NCBI RefSeq assembly: GCF_025685625.1
Contig: NZ_JAGSYI010000003.1
Coordinates: forward strand, 682,001 to 746,000
DNA length: 64,000 nucleotides
Reading direction: 5' to 3'
Origin: Acidicapsa acidisoli
Lineage (GTDB): Bacteria > Acidobacteriota > Terriglobia > Terriglobales > Acidobacteriaceae
Of this stretch, positions 44,755 through 53,927 are shown piece by piece. The notes below the pieces were generated by a model. It was not told where the DNA came from. It saw only the letters and a list, made by a program, of their open reading frames with translations, and ran no database searches. A program made the position numbers and the translations under genes. Each line of letters begins with the position of its first letter. Within the stretch, counting starts at the first letter, position 1.

Positions 44755-45681
44755 ATGGAAACGACGGGTTGCGGTACGGCGCTGGTGACCCCCTTTCGCG
44801 GGGACGGTTCAATCGACGATCGGGCGCTCTATGCGCTGGTGAACTGGCAGATCAATTCAGGGATTGACTTTCTGGTGGCCTGCGGCTCGACGGGTGAGGC
44901 CGCCACGCTGGAAGAAGAAGAGTGGTTGACGGCTATCCAACTGGTTGTGGAAGCTGCGGCAGGGCGGGTTCCCGTGTTTGCGGGATGCACGCATAACTGC
45001 ACGCGCACGCTGGTGAAGCAAGCGGAAAAGCTGACACGGATTCGCGGCGTGGATGCGGTGCTGTCCGCCAATCCGTATTACAACAAGCCGACGCAGGAGG
45101 GACAATACCAGCATTTCATGGCGCTGGCCCGGACGGTCGATCCGCTGCCGGTTGTGCTCTACAACGTGCCCGGCAGAACCGGCGCGAATCTCGATCCCGA
45201 GACGGTGATCCGGCTGGCTGAAGATGCCCCCAACATTGCTGCGATCAAAGAAGCCAGCGGCAAGCTGACCCAGGTGGCTGCGCTGGTGCATTCGACGCCG
45301 CGCGGGTTCAAGATCTTCTCCGGAGACGACAATTTGGCGCTGGCGGCGATCGGCATCGGCGCACACGGACTCATCAGTGTCGCGTCGAACGAAGCCCCGG
45401 CCGAGCTGACGCGGATGGTGAGGGCGGCGCTGCGGAATGAATGGCCCTGGGCGCGTGAGATCGAGCGCAAGTATGCGCGGCTCTTTGAAGCGAATTTCTG
45501 GGAGTCGAATCCAGGGCCGGCGAAAACGATTTTAAGCCTGATGGGCCGATGCGATGCCGGCGTGCGACTGCCGCTCGTACAACCCGACCGGGCGATGCGC
45601 CAGAAGCTCGAGCGCTTAGCTGGGGAACTGGGACTATTGCGGGAAGCGCCGCTGCCCGAAGGCGACATGCGCATGTTCTAA
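44755..45681 (+). CDS. dapA: 4-hydroxy-tetrahydrodipicolinate synthase
   Basis: DapA condenses aspartate semialdehyde with pyruvate. The 308-residue protein is a TIM barrel with the substrate motif GSTGE (44-48), Tyr136 in YNVPGRTG and the Schiff-base Lys165 in AIKEASG. The start at ATG 44755 matches the family start (METTGCGTALVTPF); an in-frame ATG at 44599 lies inside the methyltransferase gene. It is followed by the first of two unknown paralogs. Confidence 0.96.
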   Translation: METTGCGTALVTPFRGDGSIDDRALYALVNWQINSGIDFLVACGSTGEAATLEEEEWLTAIQLVVEAAAGRVPVFAGCTHNCTRTLVKQAEKLTRIRGVDAVLSANPYYNKPTQEGQYQHFMALARTVDPLPVVLYNVPGRTGANLDPETVIRLAEDAPNIAAIKEASGKLTQVAALVHSTPRGFKIFSGDDNLALAAIGIGAHGLISVASNEAPAELTRMVRAALRNEWPWAREIERKYARLFEANFWESNPGPAKTILSLMGRCDAGVRLPLVQPDRAMRQKLERLAGELGLLREAPLPEGDMRMF

Positions 45682-45856
45682 AGAGCTAACTCGGTTAAAT
45701 ACGAAACGGTATCTCCTCTATTTTGATCCCGCGAAAATTTTTATATGACAGAGGTACAAAACCGTCCAGCCTCCGATAACTCCAGCGTCCCCGACCGCAT
45801 CCTAGCATCCAGTAGCAGGAACATAGATTAGTTCTCCCAAAAAGCTGGGGTGAGAA

Positions 45857-46222
45857 ATGGTTGTTCGAACAAGAAGTGGACGCTTGGGGATGACGGGGCT
45901 GCATATCGGTTACGGCAATGTGCAGCAGTTCTTCCCGCCTGATGTGCCGGCAATTGAACTGGAGCTGGACCACCTTCGCATCGTATGCACACTTGAGCCG
46001 GAGTTCTGGGAAAGCGATCCGGAGATCCATGATGAGCGGCTTCTTGCGTGGCTTGAGTCCAAGGAAGGTACGGGGAAGCTGGCTCCGAGGCCCGCGCCGC
46101 TGGCGATGATTCCGGCTGGCGAGCATGCCTTCCGGCTGTTGCCGATCCTAAGCCCGATGCAGGGCCCGGACGTGGACAAGGAAGTGGAAATGACTAAGTA
46201 CGCGGTGGGCTTCTCAGCCTGA
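45857..46222 (+). CDS. Unknown protein, paralog 1 between dapA and dapD
   Basis: The 121-residue soluble protein is not recognised. It is clearly homologous to the next gene: shared segments include GLHIG, ELELDHLRIVC, PEIHD, WLESK and AMIP followed by GE. No membrane segment, signal peptide or known motif is seen; the ELELDHLRI block and the paired aromatic/proline positions suggest a compact alpha/beta fold. A GGGGTGAG box lies before the ATG. It lies 175 bases after dapA and a strong terminator follows, so it seems to close the upstream unit. Confidence 0.75.
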   Translation: MVVRTRSGRLGMTGLHIGYGNVQQFFPPDVPAIELELDHLRIVCTLEPEFWESDPEIHDERLLAWLESKEGTGKLAPRPAPLAMIPAGEHAFRLLPILSPMQGPDVDKEVEMTKYAVGFSA

Positions 46223-46308
46223 TGGTGAGTATTTTGGTGCACCCGGTAGCGAATCTTCGGCAAAGATACGATGAAATTTGACGGAGAATAACTCCAGAGA
46301 AAAATTAG

Positions 46309-46340
46309 GGCGGGATTCCCGCCTTTTATTTGCTTTTTAG
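46309..46340 (+). terminator. Rho-independent terminator
   Basis: GGCGGG (46309-46314), loop ATT, CCCGCC (46318-46323), then TTTTATTTGCTTTTT. This is a classical intrinsic terminator after paralog 1 and divides the lysine gene block into two transcription units. Confidence 0.85.
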
Positions 46341-46352
46341 AGAGAGTGTGAC

Positions 46353-46442
46353 GTACTGTATACCGTACCGGGGGCATTCTTTAGTTACCAATTCGGAATT
46401 GGCAAATTGAAGTTCCCTATCTAGTACGGATGGCGCGTACTA
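46353..46442. promoter_or_regulatory. Cluster of three palindromes upstream of paralog 2
   Basis: Three palindromes lie in 90 bases: GTACTGTATACCGTAC (46353-46368, one mismatched pair), CCAATTCGGAATTGG (46388-46402, perfect) and TAGTAC-N9-GTACTA (46422-46442, perfect arms). They fall between the terminator and the paralog 2 / dapD unit, where a promoter is expected, so they are good operator candidates. Confidence 0.45.
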
Positions 46443-46516
46443 TTCTTGCTCGAGGAATTCCAAACCTCATCTAACTGCATACACTCCATACTCAGGTTCC
46501 CCTCCGGAGGTGGAAA

Positions 46517-47008
46517 ATGGTAGTTCAAACGCAAGAACGGCACCCCGGACATTCGGGGGCCGTAGGTCTACACATTGGCACAGCGAATGCGAAAGAATAC
46601 TTCCCTCGCGATCTCGACTCGGTCGAGTTGGAATTGGATCATCTACGGATCGTGTGCCCGCTGGAAGCTTCGTTCTGGCAGGATCGTCCCGAGATTCATG
46701 ACCACCGGCTGAGCAGCTGGCTTGAGTCCAAGCGCAACAGCGGAAAGCTGGCTTCGTTGGCTGCGCCGGTAGCGATGATTCCGTGTGGTGAGTTTTCTTT
46801 CCGGTTGCAGATGTTGAGCAAGGAAGAGACCGAACAGATACTGATCGGTCCGCCCGCACCTGCTTATTTCTCTCCGACTGTTTCTCCGGCCACTTTGCTG
46901 GACAGGCGCAAACATTCCCTGGGGCATGATATGGGGCGAAAGCCCGATCGTCGCAAAGTTGCTAGACTTAGAAACGATGACTTTGCAACCGTTGCAGCGA
47001 ACGATTGA
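46517..47008 (+). CDS. Unknown protein, paralog 2 between dapA and dapD
   Basis: The 163-residue protein shares about half of its first 105 residues with paralog 1 (GLHIG, ELELDHLRIVC, FW, PEIHD-RL-WLESK, GKL, AMIP-GE-FRL) and has a longer, basic tail. A perfect GGAGGT ribosome-binding site precedes the ATG. Its last 32 bases overlap the dapD start, implying translational coupling. No function is known. Its association with dapD suggests a role in, or regulation by, the lysine/DAP pathway, but that is inference from position. Confidence 0.75.
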   Translation: MVVQTQERHPGHSGAVGLHIGTANAKEYFPRDLDSVELELDHLRIVCPLEASFWQDRPEIHDHRLSSWLESKRNSGKLASLAAPVAMIPCGEFSFRLQMLSKEETEQILIGPPAPAYFSPTVSPATLLDRRKHSLGHDMGRKPDRRKVARLRNDDFATVAAND

Positions 47009-47849
47009 GCATTATTTCTCCCACCCAGAGACAGCAACCGATTTCACCTTGCAAGCAAAGGCATTAGAGGTCTTTCTTGCGTTACGCACCGCGCTGGAGC
47101 ACGGCGAGTTACGCGCAACCGAGCCAGACAGTTCCAGCCCCACGGGCTGGCGGGTCAATGCCTGGGTCAAGCAGGGGATTCTCCTGGGCTTTCGGCTGGG
47201 CGTTCTGGTGGAATTTCCCTCGGAAAGCCAAACGCAAGGCGCGCTTTCCTTCGTTGACAAAAACACCTATCCATCGCGGAAATTCAGTCCAGCGGACGGC
47301 GTGCGCGTCGTTCCTGGCGGCTCAAGCGTGCGCGCCGGTGCCTACGTCGCGCGTTCGGTGGTCTGCATGCCTCCGATGTACATCAACGTCGGGGCGTATG
47401 TGGACGAGGGCACGATGGTGGATTCGCACGCGCTGGTGGGCAGTTGCGCGCAGATCGGCAAACGTGTGCATCTGAGCGCGGCGGCCCAGATCGGCGGCGT
47501 ACTGGAACCGGTAAATGCCAGTCCTGTAGTGATCGAGGACGACGTGCTCGTGGGCGGTAATACAGGCGTTTACGAGGGCACGATCGTGCGCAAGGGCGCG
47601 GTCCTCGCTCCAGGGACGATCCTAACGCGCGGGACGCCGGTCTTTGATCTGGTGCATGGCGAGGTGCTGCGGGCGACGCCCGAACTGCCCCTGATCATTC
47701 CCGAGGGTGCGGTCGTGGTTCCGGGATCGAGAGCGGTGGGACGCGGCAAGGGCGCCGAATGGGGATTGAGCATCTATGCACCGGTAATCGTGAAGTATCG
47801 CGATGAAAAGACCGACCTGAGTACGACCCTCGAAGACCTGCTGCGGTAA
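46977..47849 (+). CDS. dapD: Tetrahydrodipicolinate N-succinyltransferase
   Basis: DapD succinylates tetrahydrodipicolinate, committing this organism to the succinylase branch of DAP synthesis. The 290-residue protein has an N-terminal helical domain and a left-handed beta-helix of hexapeptide repeats (GAYVARSVVCMPPMYINVGAYVDEG region, IGKRVHLSAAAQIGGV, VLVGGNTGVYEG). ATG 46977 fits the family start (TLQPLQRTIEHYF); an in-frame ATG at 46926 would add 17 residues. It overlaps paralog 2 by 32 bases. Confidence 0.95.
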   Translation: MTLQPLQRTIEHYFSHPETATDFTLQAKALEVFLALRTALEHGELRATEPDSSSPTGWRVNAWVKQGILLGFRLGVLVEFPSESQTQGALSFVDKNTYPSRKFSPADGVRVVPGGSSVRAGAYVARSVVCMPPMYINVGAYVDEGTMVDSHALVGSCAQIGKRVHLSAAAQIGGVLEPVNASPVVIEDDVLVGGNTGVYEGTIVRKGAVLAPGTILTRGTPVFDLVHGEVLRATPELPLIIPEGAVVVPGSRAVGRGKGAEWGLSIYAPVIVKYRDEKTDLSTTLEDLLR

Positions 47850-47850
47850 C

Positions 47851-48255
47851 ATGTCTGGCATGAGCTTTCGCACCCTGCAGGTTATTCCGGTCCTGCGCAT
47901 CTTTTCTGTCGAGAAGGCGAAGGAATTCTACCTCGACTACCTCGGATTCAAGTTGGACTTTGAGCACCGCTTCGATGAGGACGCGCCACTGTTCATGCAG
48001 ATTTCGCGGGACGGTCTGGTGCTCCGGCTCTCGGAGCACCACGGCGACGGGACTCCGGGATCAGTTTTCACCGCATACGTTGAGGGCGTCCGCGAACTGC
48101 ACGCTGAATTAGAGACGAAGAACTACGGCTACTATCGTCCCGGCATTGAAGAAACCTTCTACGGTGCGCTGCAGTTGACGCTGCTGGACCCTTTCGGCAA
48201 CCGCCTGATGCTGGACGAACTCCGAAAACCAACCGAAACCCCTGCCGAATCCTAG
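47851..48255 (+). CDS. VOC/glyoxalase-superfamily protein (bleomycin-resistance-like)
   Basis: The 134-residue protein has the paired beta-alpha-beta-beta-beta modules of the vicinal oxygen chelate family: VIPVLRIFSVEKAKEFYLDYLGFKLDF, then LRLSEHHGDGTPGS and LTLLDPFGNRLML. It resembles small dimeric bleomycin-binding proteins, which sequester glycopeptides; a lyase role is not excluded. It starts one base after the dapD stop and is probably co-transcribed. Start codons at residue 1 and 4 are both possible. Confidence 0.82.
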   Translation: MSGMSFRTLQVIPVLRIFSVEKAKEFYLDYLGFKLDFEHRFDEDAPLFMQISRDGLVLRLSEHHGDGTPGSVFTAYVEGVRELHAELETKNYGYYRPGIEETFYGALQLTLLDPFGNRLMLDELRKPTETPAES

Positions 48256-48335
48256 CTTCCCAAATTCAAACCCTCCCCGTTCCCACATCAATCCCCTGCC
48301 TCGGCTGTGGTTCAGGAGACTGCGGTATTTTTCCA

Positions 48336-48365
48336 TTGACTTTCTATCCATAGATCATCTATCTA
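48336..48365 (+). promoter_or_regulatory. padR promoter with overlapping palindrome
   Basis: TTGACT (48336-48341) is followed after 18 bases by TATCTA (48360-48365). The palindrome ATAGATCATCTAT (48350-48362) overlaps the -10 element, as expected for an autoregulatory operator. The start codon is only six bases after the -10 element, so the mRNA may be leaderless; no ribosome-binding site is visible. Confidence 0.5.
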
Positions 48366-48371
48366 TGCGCA

Positions 48372-48701
48372 ATGGCAAAGAAAAACGACCTGCTGCCGGG
48401 AACGCTAGACATGCTGATCCTGAAGACGTTGACCCGCGCGCCGCTGCATGGATACGGGATTGCGCTCTCGATCAAGCGGCTCTCGGAGGATGTCCTCACG
48501 GTTGAAGAGGGTTCGCTCTATCCGGCATTGCAGCGGCTCTTGCTGCAGGGATGGGTGAAGGCGGAGTGGAAGCAGACCGAAACCAACCGCCGGGCGCGCT
48601 ACTACACGCTGACTGCAGAAGGGCGCAAGCAACTGGGACTGGAGCTTTCGGAATTCGAGCGGATGATTACGGCGATTGGGCGGGTGTTGCAGGACGCATA
48701 G
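48372..48701 (+). CDS. PadR-family transcriptional regulator
   Basis: The 109-residue winged-helix regulator has the PadR core: LLPGTLDMLILKTLTRAPLHGYGIA, then GSLYPALQRLLLQGWVKAEW and RRARYYTLTAEGRKQL. PadR proteins of this small subtype usually repress an adjacent transporter gene and release DNA on binding a ligand. It lies ten bases before the first of three ADOP permeases, the standard acidobacterial arrangement, and probably represses the whole cluster. Confidence 0.95.
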   Translation: MAKKNDLLPGTLDMLILKTLTRAPLHGYGIALSIKRLSEDVLTVEEGSLYPALQRLLLQGWVKAEWKQTETNRRARYYTLTAEGRKQLGLELSEFERMITAIGRVLQDA

Positions 48702-48711
48702 GAGGCTTCCA

Positions 48712-51207
48712 ATGGGTCAGGCTGGCGGCTTATTTCGGCGTTTATGGATGCTGGTGCGGCGCGGCCGCTTCCGCAGCGAACTGGACGAGGAGATGGCCTT
48801 TCATCGCGAAGAGCAGGAGCGCGAGTTTGCGGCTGCCGGGATGACTCCAATGCAGGCGCGGCTGGCGGCGCGGCGACGGTTCGGCAACTCGGTGAAACTT
48901 CGCGAAGAGAGCCACCGGATCGTCGCCTTTCGCTGGGAGAGCGTCTGGCAGGATGTGCGCTATGCCGCGCGCCAGTTGACGCGATCTCCAGGCTTTGCGT
49001 TCACGACTGTTTTAACGCTGACGCTTGGCATTGGCGCTACCGCAACCATTTACACGCTGGTTTACTCATCCCTGCTGCGCAGCCTCCCATATCCGGAGGC
49101 AGATCGCATCCTGCACATTGAGGATGTGCGAACGCATGGCCAGTCGACTGGCGGACTGGTTGGTGTGCCGCGATTCTTCGACCTCGATGCTCGCAATCGA
49201 TCGTTTGAGAGTCTTGCCTACTTCTATTTCGATCACCCGACGCTGATTGCCGGAGCGCAATTGCCGCTGCCGGTAAAGGCAGTGGGCGCGAGCAGCCAGT
49301 TCTGGAAGCTGTTCGGCGTTCAGCCGTTGCTGGGGCGCACATTCGACGATAAGGATTGCCTGCCCAATGCGCCGGATGCAGTGGTGCTGAGTTATGGAGC
49401 GTGGCAGCAGCTCTTCGGCGGAGACCGAAGCGTGATCGGCAGGCAGGTGTTGCTTGATCGGAAGCAGGCGGCGATTGTGGGCATAATGCCGCCCGGCTTC
49501 CGCATCCCAAACGGGATCGATCTTTGGCGGCCTTCTCATTTCACGCTGGGGCAATTTGGCGACTATCGGAGTGAGGGTACGCGGTTTGTAAATGTCTATG
49601 GACGGCTGAAGCCTGGCATGACTGCACAGGCAGCCCAGGCCGATCTGCTGATGATTGCCTGCATCAATGTCGCCAATCTGCTGTTGTCGCGAGCAACTGT
49701 CCGCGAACGCGAGGTGGCGTTGCGTCGCGCGTTGGGTGCATCCAATGGCCGCATCCTGCTGCAGTTTCTGACCGAGAGCACGTTGTTGTCGTTGATGGGC
49801 GGCTCGTTTGGACTGGCAGCGGCGTACTCACTGGCAAGAACGTTTGGATCTCGACTGCCCGGCAGCCTCGGTGCTCCCGGAATGGTTGGGATGAACTGGC
49901 CGGTGGCGGGATTTGCACTCGCTCTCTCGGCAAGCACAGGGATTGCGTTTGGTCTTGCGCCGGCTTGGCAGAACCGGCGCGTGCAATTGAACACGGCTTT
50001 GAAGCGCGGAGAGACGCGTTTTGCCGGAACGTCGGGCAGCAGAGTGCGCAATGCGTTCATTTCTGTTCAGGTGGGACTTTCACTGATTCTGCTCGTAGGT
50101 GCATGCCTGCTAGCCGAGTCGCTGTGGAACCTGATGAAATCGCCTCTTGGATTTGACCCGGATCACCTGCTTACCTTTGCAACCAGTCTTCCATGGGACA
50201 CGAAAGCAGCATCGATCCGCAATTTTTATACGAGCGTGCAGCAAAGAATCGAGGCTCTGCCTGGAGTGACAGCGGTAGGACAGATCGATGCACTGCCAAC
50301 CACGGACTGGCACCTTCGCAGCAACTTCGATGCCGACTGGATTCCGCGCATCGCAAATCGTCCTGCAATCAACGCCGAAGACCGGCATATCGCAGGCGAT
50401 TATCTACGAGCGGTCGGGACGCCGTTGCTTGCAGGCCGCACCTTCACTGACCGCGATTTCAACATCAAGAACACCCCGGTACTCGTCAATCAGCAGTTGG
50501 AGCGGGAATATCTCCCAGGCGGAGACCCGATTGGCAAGCACTTGATCGTCGGAACCGATTCCTTCGAGATCGTGGGCGTTGTGGGCGATGTCCGAGGCAC
50601 TACCGGTTCGATAGCGCAGGCGGTTGGGCCGGAAGTCTATTGGCCCGCAGATGACGAACAGGGAGTGGTGCAGCGCTCCTTCGTCGTACGCTCACAACTG
50701 CCGCCGGAACAGCTAACCAAAGCTATTCGGAAACTGGTGCATCAGGTCGATCCTGAGCAGGCAATCGCCAATGTACGAACCATGGACACGCTCATCGACA
50801 CTTCCGTAGCGCAGCCGCGTTTGAATATGGCGCTGCTGGTTTCCTTTGCCGGAATTGCGTTAGTGCTGGCCTGCGTCGGCATTTATGGCGTGGTCGCGTA
50901 TTCTGTTGCGCAGCGAAAGCAGGAGATCGGCGTACGCATGGCGCTGGGCGCGACGCGCGGGCAGATTTCGATGCTGTTTCTCAGGCGCACACTGGCTGCC
51001 GCGCTGATTGGACTGTCCTCTGGCGGCGTGGCTACGCTGCTGCTGACGAGGCTTCTGAGTAGCCAGCTTTATGGTGTTGAACCGAATAACCCGAGAACAT
51101 TTTTGATTGCAATACTTTTGCTGCTGACGCCGGTGTTCGTGGCCAGTCTGCGCCCGGCGCTTCGGGCAGCTTCAATTGATCCCGTGGAAGCTTTGCGAAC
51201 TGAGTAA
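48712..51207 (+). CDS. ADOP-type permease 1, with internal in-frame deletion
   Basis: The 831-residue protein has the cytoplasmic N-terminal extension ([16 protein letters not shown]) and two FtsX/MacB-like halves. Compared with the two downstream copies it lacks about 49 residues at residues 312-314: the end of the first periplasmic domain and the start of the following helix are missing, joining QAQAD directly to [16 protein letters not shown]. The frame is intact. A GGAGG box precedes ATG 48712. It may be a non-functional or topologically altered permease. Confidence 0.9.
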   Translation: MGQAGGLFRRLWMLVRRGRFRSELDEEMAFHREEQEREFAAAGMTPMQARLAARRRFGNSVKLREESHRIVAFRWESVWQDVRYAARQLTRSPGFAFTTVLTLTLGIGATATIYTLVYSSLLRSLPYPEADRILHIEDVRTHGQSTGGLVGVPRFFDLDARNRSFESLAYFYFDHPTLIAGAQLPLPVKAVGASSQFWKLFGVQPLLGRTFDDKDCLPNAPDAVVLSYGAWQQLFGGDRSVIGRQVLLDRKQAAIVGIMPPGFRIPNGIDLWRPSHFTLGQFGDYRSEGTRFVNVYGRLKPGMTAQAAQADLLMIACINVANLLLSRATVREREVALRRALGASNGRILLQFLTESTLLSLMGGSFGLAAAYSLARTFGSRLPGSLGAPGMVGMNWPVAGFALALSASTGIAFGLAPAWQNRRVQLNTALKRGETRFAGTSGSRVRNAFISVQVGLSLILLVGACLLAESLWNLMKSPLGFDPDHLLTFATSLPWDTKAASIRNFYTSVQQRIEALPGVTAVGQIDALPTTDWHLRSNFDADWIPRIANRPAINAEDRHIAGDYLRAVGTPLLAGRTFTDRDFNIKNTPVLVNQQLEREYLPGGDPIGKHLIVGTDSFEIVGVVGDVRGTTGSIAQAVGPEVYWPADDEQGVVQRSFVVRSQLPPEQLTKAIRKLVHQVDPEQAIANVRTMDTLIDTSVAQPRLNMALLVSFAGIALVLACVGIYGVVAYSVAQRKQEIGVRMALGATRGQISMLFLRRTLAAALIGLSSGGVATLLLTRLLSSQLYGVEPNNPRTFLIAILLLLTPVFVASLRPALRAASIDPVEALRTE

Positions 51208-51232
51208 GTCGATCAAGAGATTGGAGGCTGAC

Positions 51233-53878
51233 ATGGGTTTTGCCAGCGGTTTCTTGCGCAGATTGTGGGTGCTGATTCGCCGCGAGCGCTTTCGCAGCGA
51301 ACTTGATGAGGAAATGGCCTTTCACCGCGCGCAGGCGGAGAAGGTATTTGTCGCCAGCGGCATGACACCAAAGGCCGCGAGAATCGCGGCAAAACGCCAG
51401 TTCGGCAATCCCGAACGCCTCAAGGAGCGGAGCCAGGAAGTAGTTAGCTTCCGCTTTGAGACGGTTGCACAGGATCTTCGCTTTGCGCTGCGGCAGTTGC
51501 GCAAGAACCCTGGCTTTACTGCAACCGCGACTCTCATTCTCGCGCTCGGCATCGGCGCAAGCGTGGCCATTTTCGGTTTTGTGGATGCGGCGCTGATCAA
51601 GCCATTGCCTTATCAGGAACCGTCCCGACTGGTAGGAGTCTACGAAAGCATTTCTATCGGCCCGCAGTTCCATCTTTCCTATCTGGATTACCTCGATTGG
51701 AAGCGGCTCAACAAGGTCTTTACTTCGCTTGAGGCGTACGACAGTTCGGATCTTTTCCTGGGTACGCCCTCCGGCGCGGAACGCGCCGCCGGAGTTCGGG
51801 TGAGTGACGGATTTTTTCGGACGCTGGGTGTGAAACCGCTGCTGGGACGCGACTTCGTTGCCGGCGAAGACGCGGCGAGCGCACCTCGCACCGTACTGCT
51901 GAGTTACGCCGCCTGGCAAAAGAGATATGGAGGAGCGCAGGATGTTGCAGGGCAAACTGTAACCTTGAATGGACAAACCAACACCATTATTGGCGTGCTG
52001 CCCCCGGAGTTCCATTTCGCCCCTGTCGAACCCGCGGAATTCTGGACGACGCTTCACGATTCAACTTCAGAGGATCGCGGCGGGCACGGCCTGTCTGGTA
52101 TGGCGCGGCTCAAGGATGGCGTCTCGCTTGGGAGTGCCGCGGCCGACATGGCCGACATTGCAGGGCAGCTGGCAAGGCAGTACCCTGACGCAGACGGGGG
52201 CCGTGGCGCGACGGTACTTCCGTTGGCCGAGGTGCTAGTCGGCAATCTGCGTCCAATTCTGTTGGCACTGCTCAGCGGCACTGCTCTGCTGCTGTTAATC
52301 GCGTGCATGAATGTGGCGAGCCTGCTACTGGTGCGCTCCGAGAGCCGCAGGCGGGAGATAGCCGTTCGAGGCGCGCTGGGAGCGTCGCCGGCAAGGCTGG
52401 TGAGGCAGTTTGTAACCGAGGGTCTGGTGCTCACAGCCGGGAGCACCGCTGCCGGAGTGGGTTTAGCCTGCCTCGCAATTCGGCTGCTGGCCCGGCTGAT
52501 TCCACCACAGATGTTGGCCGGCATGCCCTACCTGCGCGGGTTGGGACTGAATTTCCGCGTGCTGGCATTTGCGGGCATGCTTGCGTTGATGGCGTGCCTG
52601 GTGTTTTCCGTTGCGCCCGCTGTGCGTTTGTATCTGTCAGGCCGGGTCATGGGAATGCAGGCAGCACTGGCCGAAGGAGCCAGGGGGTCGGCGGGCATAT
52701 TCTGGCGGCGGCTCGGTTCGAACATGGTGCTGGTGGAGCTGGCCATGGCGATGGTGCTGTTGACTGGCGCGGGATTACTGGGCAAGAGCCTCTACCGTCT
52801 TCTGAATACCAACATCGGCATGCGGTCTGATCATCTGGCGATGCTGCGGGTTACCGCGCCTGGCGCGAGGTACGAAAAAGTGGAAAAGAAAATCGCTCTC
52901 GCGAAACAGGTCGTTGAAAGGCTCCGGAGCCTGCCCGGAGTACGGTCGGCAGGCATCTGCACTCAGCCGCCGCTCAACAGCGGCAGCAACAGCGTGACAT
53001 TCATGGTTGTCGGCAGACCCAAGAATGGGCCTCCCGATGAGGTGAATATCAAGCAGATCGATTCCGGATACTTCGCCACAGTGGGAGCCCAGTTATTCCA
53101 AGGCCGTTCCTTTACCGAGAACGACGATGCGGCCAGACCTCCGGTGATGATCATCAATCAGGCGATGGCGCGAGCGTATTTCCCCTCCGAGGACCCGATC
53201 GGCAAGCGAATTATTTTTGACGAATCGACGCCTCCCAAACAAATTGTCGGCATCGTCCAGGACATCAAGGAAGGCCCGCTGGATGTGGCGACCAAGCCCG
53301 TTATGTACGACCCATATCCGCAGGAACCGGATAACTGGTTTTTTGCCGTGGTTCGAACATGGCGGGACGAGCGGGCGATGCTGCCTGTGCTGGGCGCTGC
53401 CATCCGTGAGATCGACCCGACGCTGGCCACCTTTGGCGAGACAACCATGAGCGCAAGAATCAACGACTCCTCCGCTGCATATCTGCATCGCTCTTCAGCG
53501 TGGCTGGCCTGCGGCTTCGCAGCGATTGCTCTGGTGCTAAGCGTGGTGGGGTTGTATGGCGTCATCGCCTATTCGGTGAGCCAGCGGACGCGTGAGATCG
53601 GGGTACGAATGGCGCTGGGCGCGCCGCGCGGGTCGGTCTACGGCATGATCCTAGGCGAGGCCGGGTGGCTTACCGGGATTGGAATTGTGCTTGGATTGGC
53701 ATGCTCGATCGGAGCTGCAACACTAATGCGCAAACTGCTCTTTGGCACAGCGGCCTGGGACGCGGAGACATTGGCCGGCGTCACCGTGGTTTTGGCCGGA
53801 GCCGCGATGCTGGCGAGTTATCTTCCGGCGCGGCGGGCCGCGAGGGTCGATCCTGCGGAGGCGCTGCGAACCGAGTAA
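51233..53878 (+). CDS. ADOP-type permease 2
   Basis: The 881-residue protein starts with the extension [24 protein letters not shown], then two MacB-periplasmic/FtsX modules with helices such as [23 protein letters not shown] and [19 protein letters not shown] and the ending [17 protein letters not shown]. It has no ATP-binding domain, so it depends on an ATPase elsewhere or acts as something other than a classical transporter. It is exactly the same length as permease 3 and closely similar to it, so the two result from a tandem duplication. The start at 51233 is preferred to 51176. Confidence 0.93.
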   Translation: MGFASGFLRRLWVLIRRERFRSELDEEMAFHRAQAEKVFVASGMTPKAARIAAKRQFGNPERLKERSQEVVSFRFETVAQDLRFALRQLRKNPGFTATATLILALGIGASVAIFGFVDAALIKPLPYQEPSRLVGVYESISIGPQFHLSYLDYLDWKRLNKVFTSLEAYDSSDLFLGTPSGAERAAGVRVSDGFFRTLGVKPLLGRDFVAGEDAASAPRTVLLSYAAWQKRYGGAQDVAGQTVTLNGQTNTIIGVLPPEFHFAPVEPAEFWTTLHDSTSEDRGGHGLSGMARLKDGVSLGSAAADMADIAGQLARQYPDADGGRGATVLPLAEVLVGNLRPILLALLSGTALLLLIACMNVASLLLVRSESRRREIAVRGALGASPARLVRQFVTEGLVLTAGSTAAGVGLACLAIRLLARLIPPQMLAGMPYLRGLGLNFRVLAFAGMLALMACLVFSVAPAVRLYLSGRVMGMQAALAEGARGSAGIFWRRLGSNMVLVELAMAMVLLTGAGLLGKSLYRLLNTNIGMRSDHLAMLRVTAPGARYEKVEKKIALAKQVVERLRSLPGVRSAGICTQPPLNSGSNSVTFMVVGRPKNGPPDEVNIKQIDSGYFATVGAQLFQGRSFTENDDAARPPVMIINQAMARAYFPSEDPIGKRIIFDESTPPKQIVGIVQDIKEGPLDVATKPVMYDPYPQEPDNWFFAVVRTWRDERAMLPVLGAAIREIDPTLATFGETTMSARINDSSAAYLHRSSAWLACGFAAIALVLSVVGLYGVIAYSVSQRTREIGVRMALGAPRGSVYGMILGEAGWLTGIGIVLGLACSIGAATLMRKLLFGTAAWDAETLAGVTVVLAGAAMLASYLPARRAARVDPAEALRTE

Positions 53879-53927
53879 AGAAGCGGTGCAAACACTCACT
53901 GCAAACGAACAAGCTCAGGAGAAGATC

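Noticed and set aside
45723-45747. TTGATC / TATATG promoter-like pair before paralog 1
   Set aside because: The spacing is 13 bases (15 with a shifted hexamer), outside the usual range for sigma-70 promoters.
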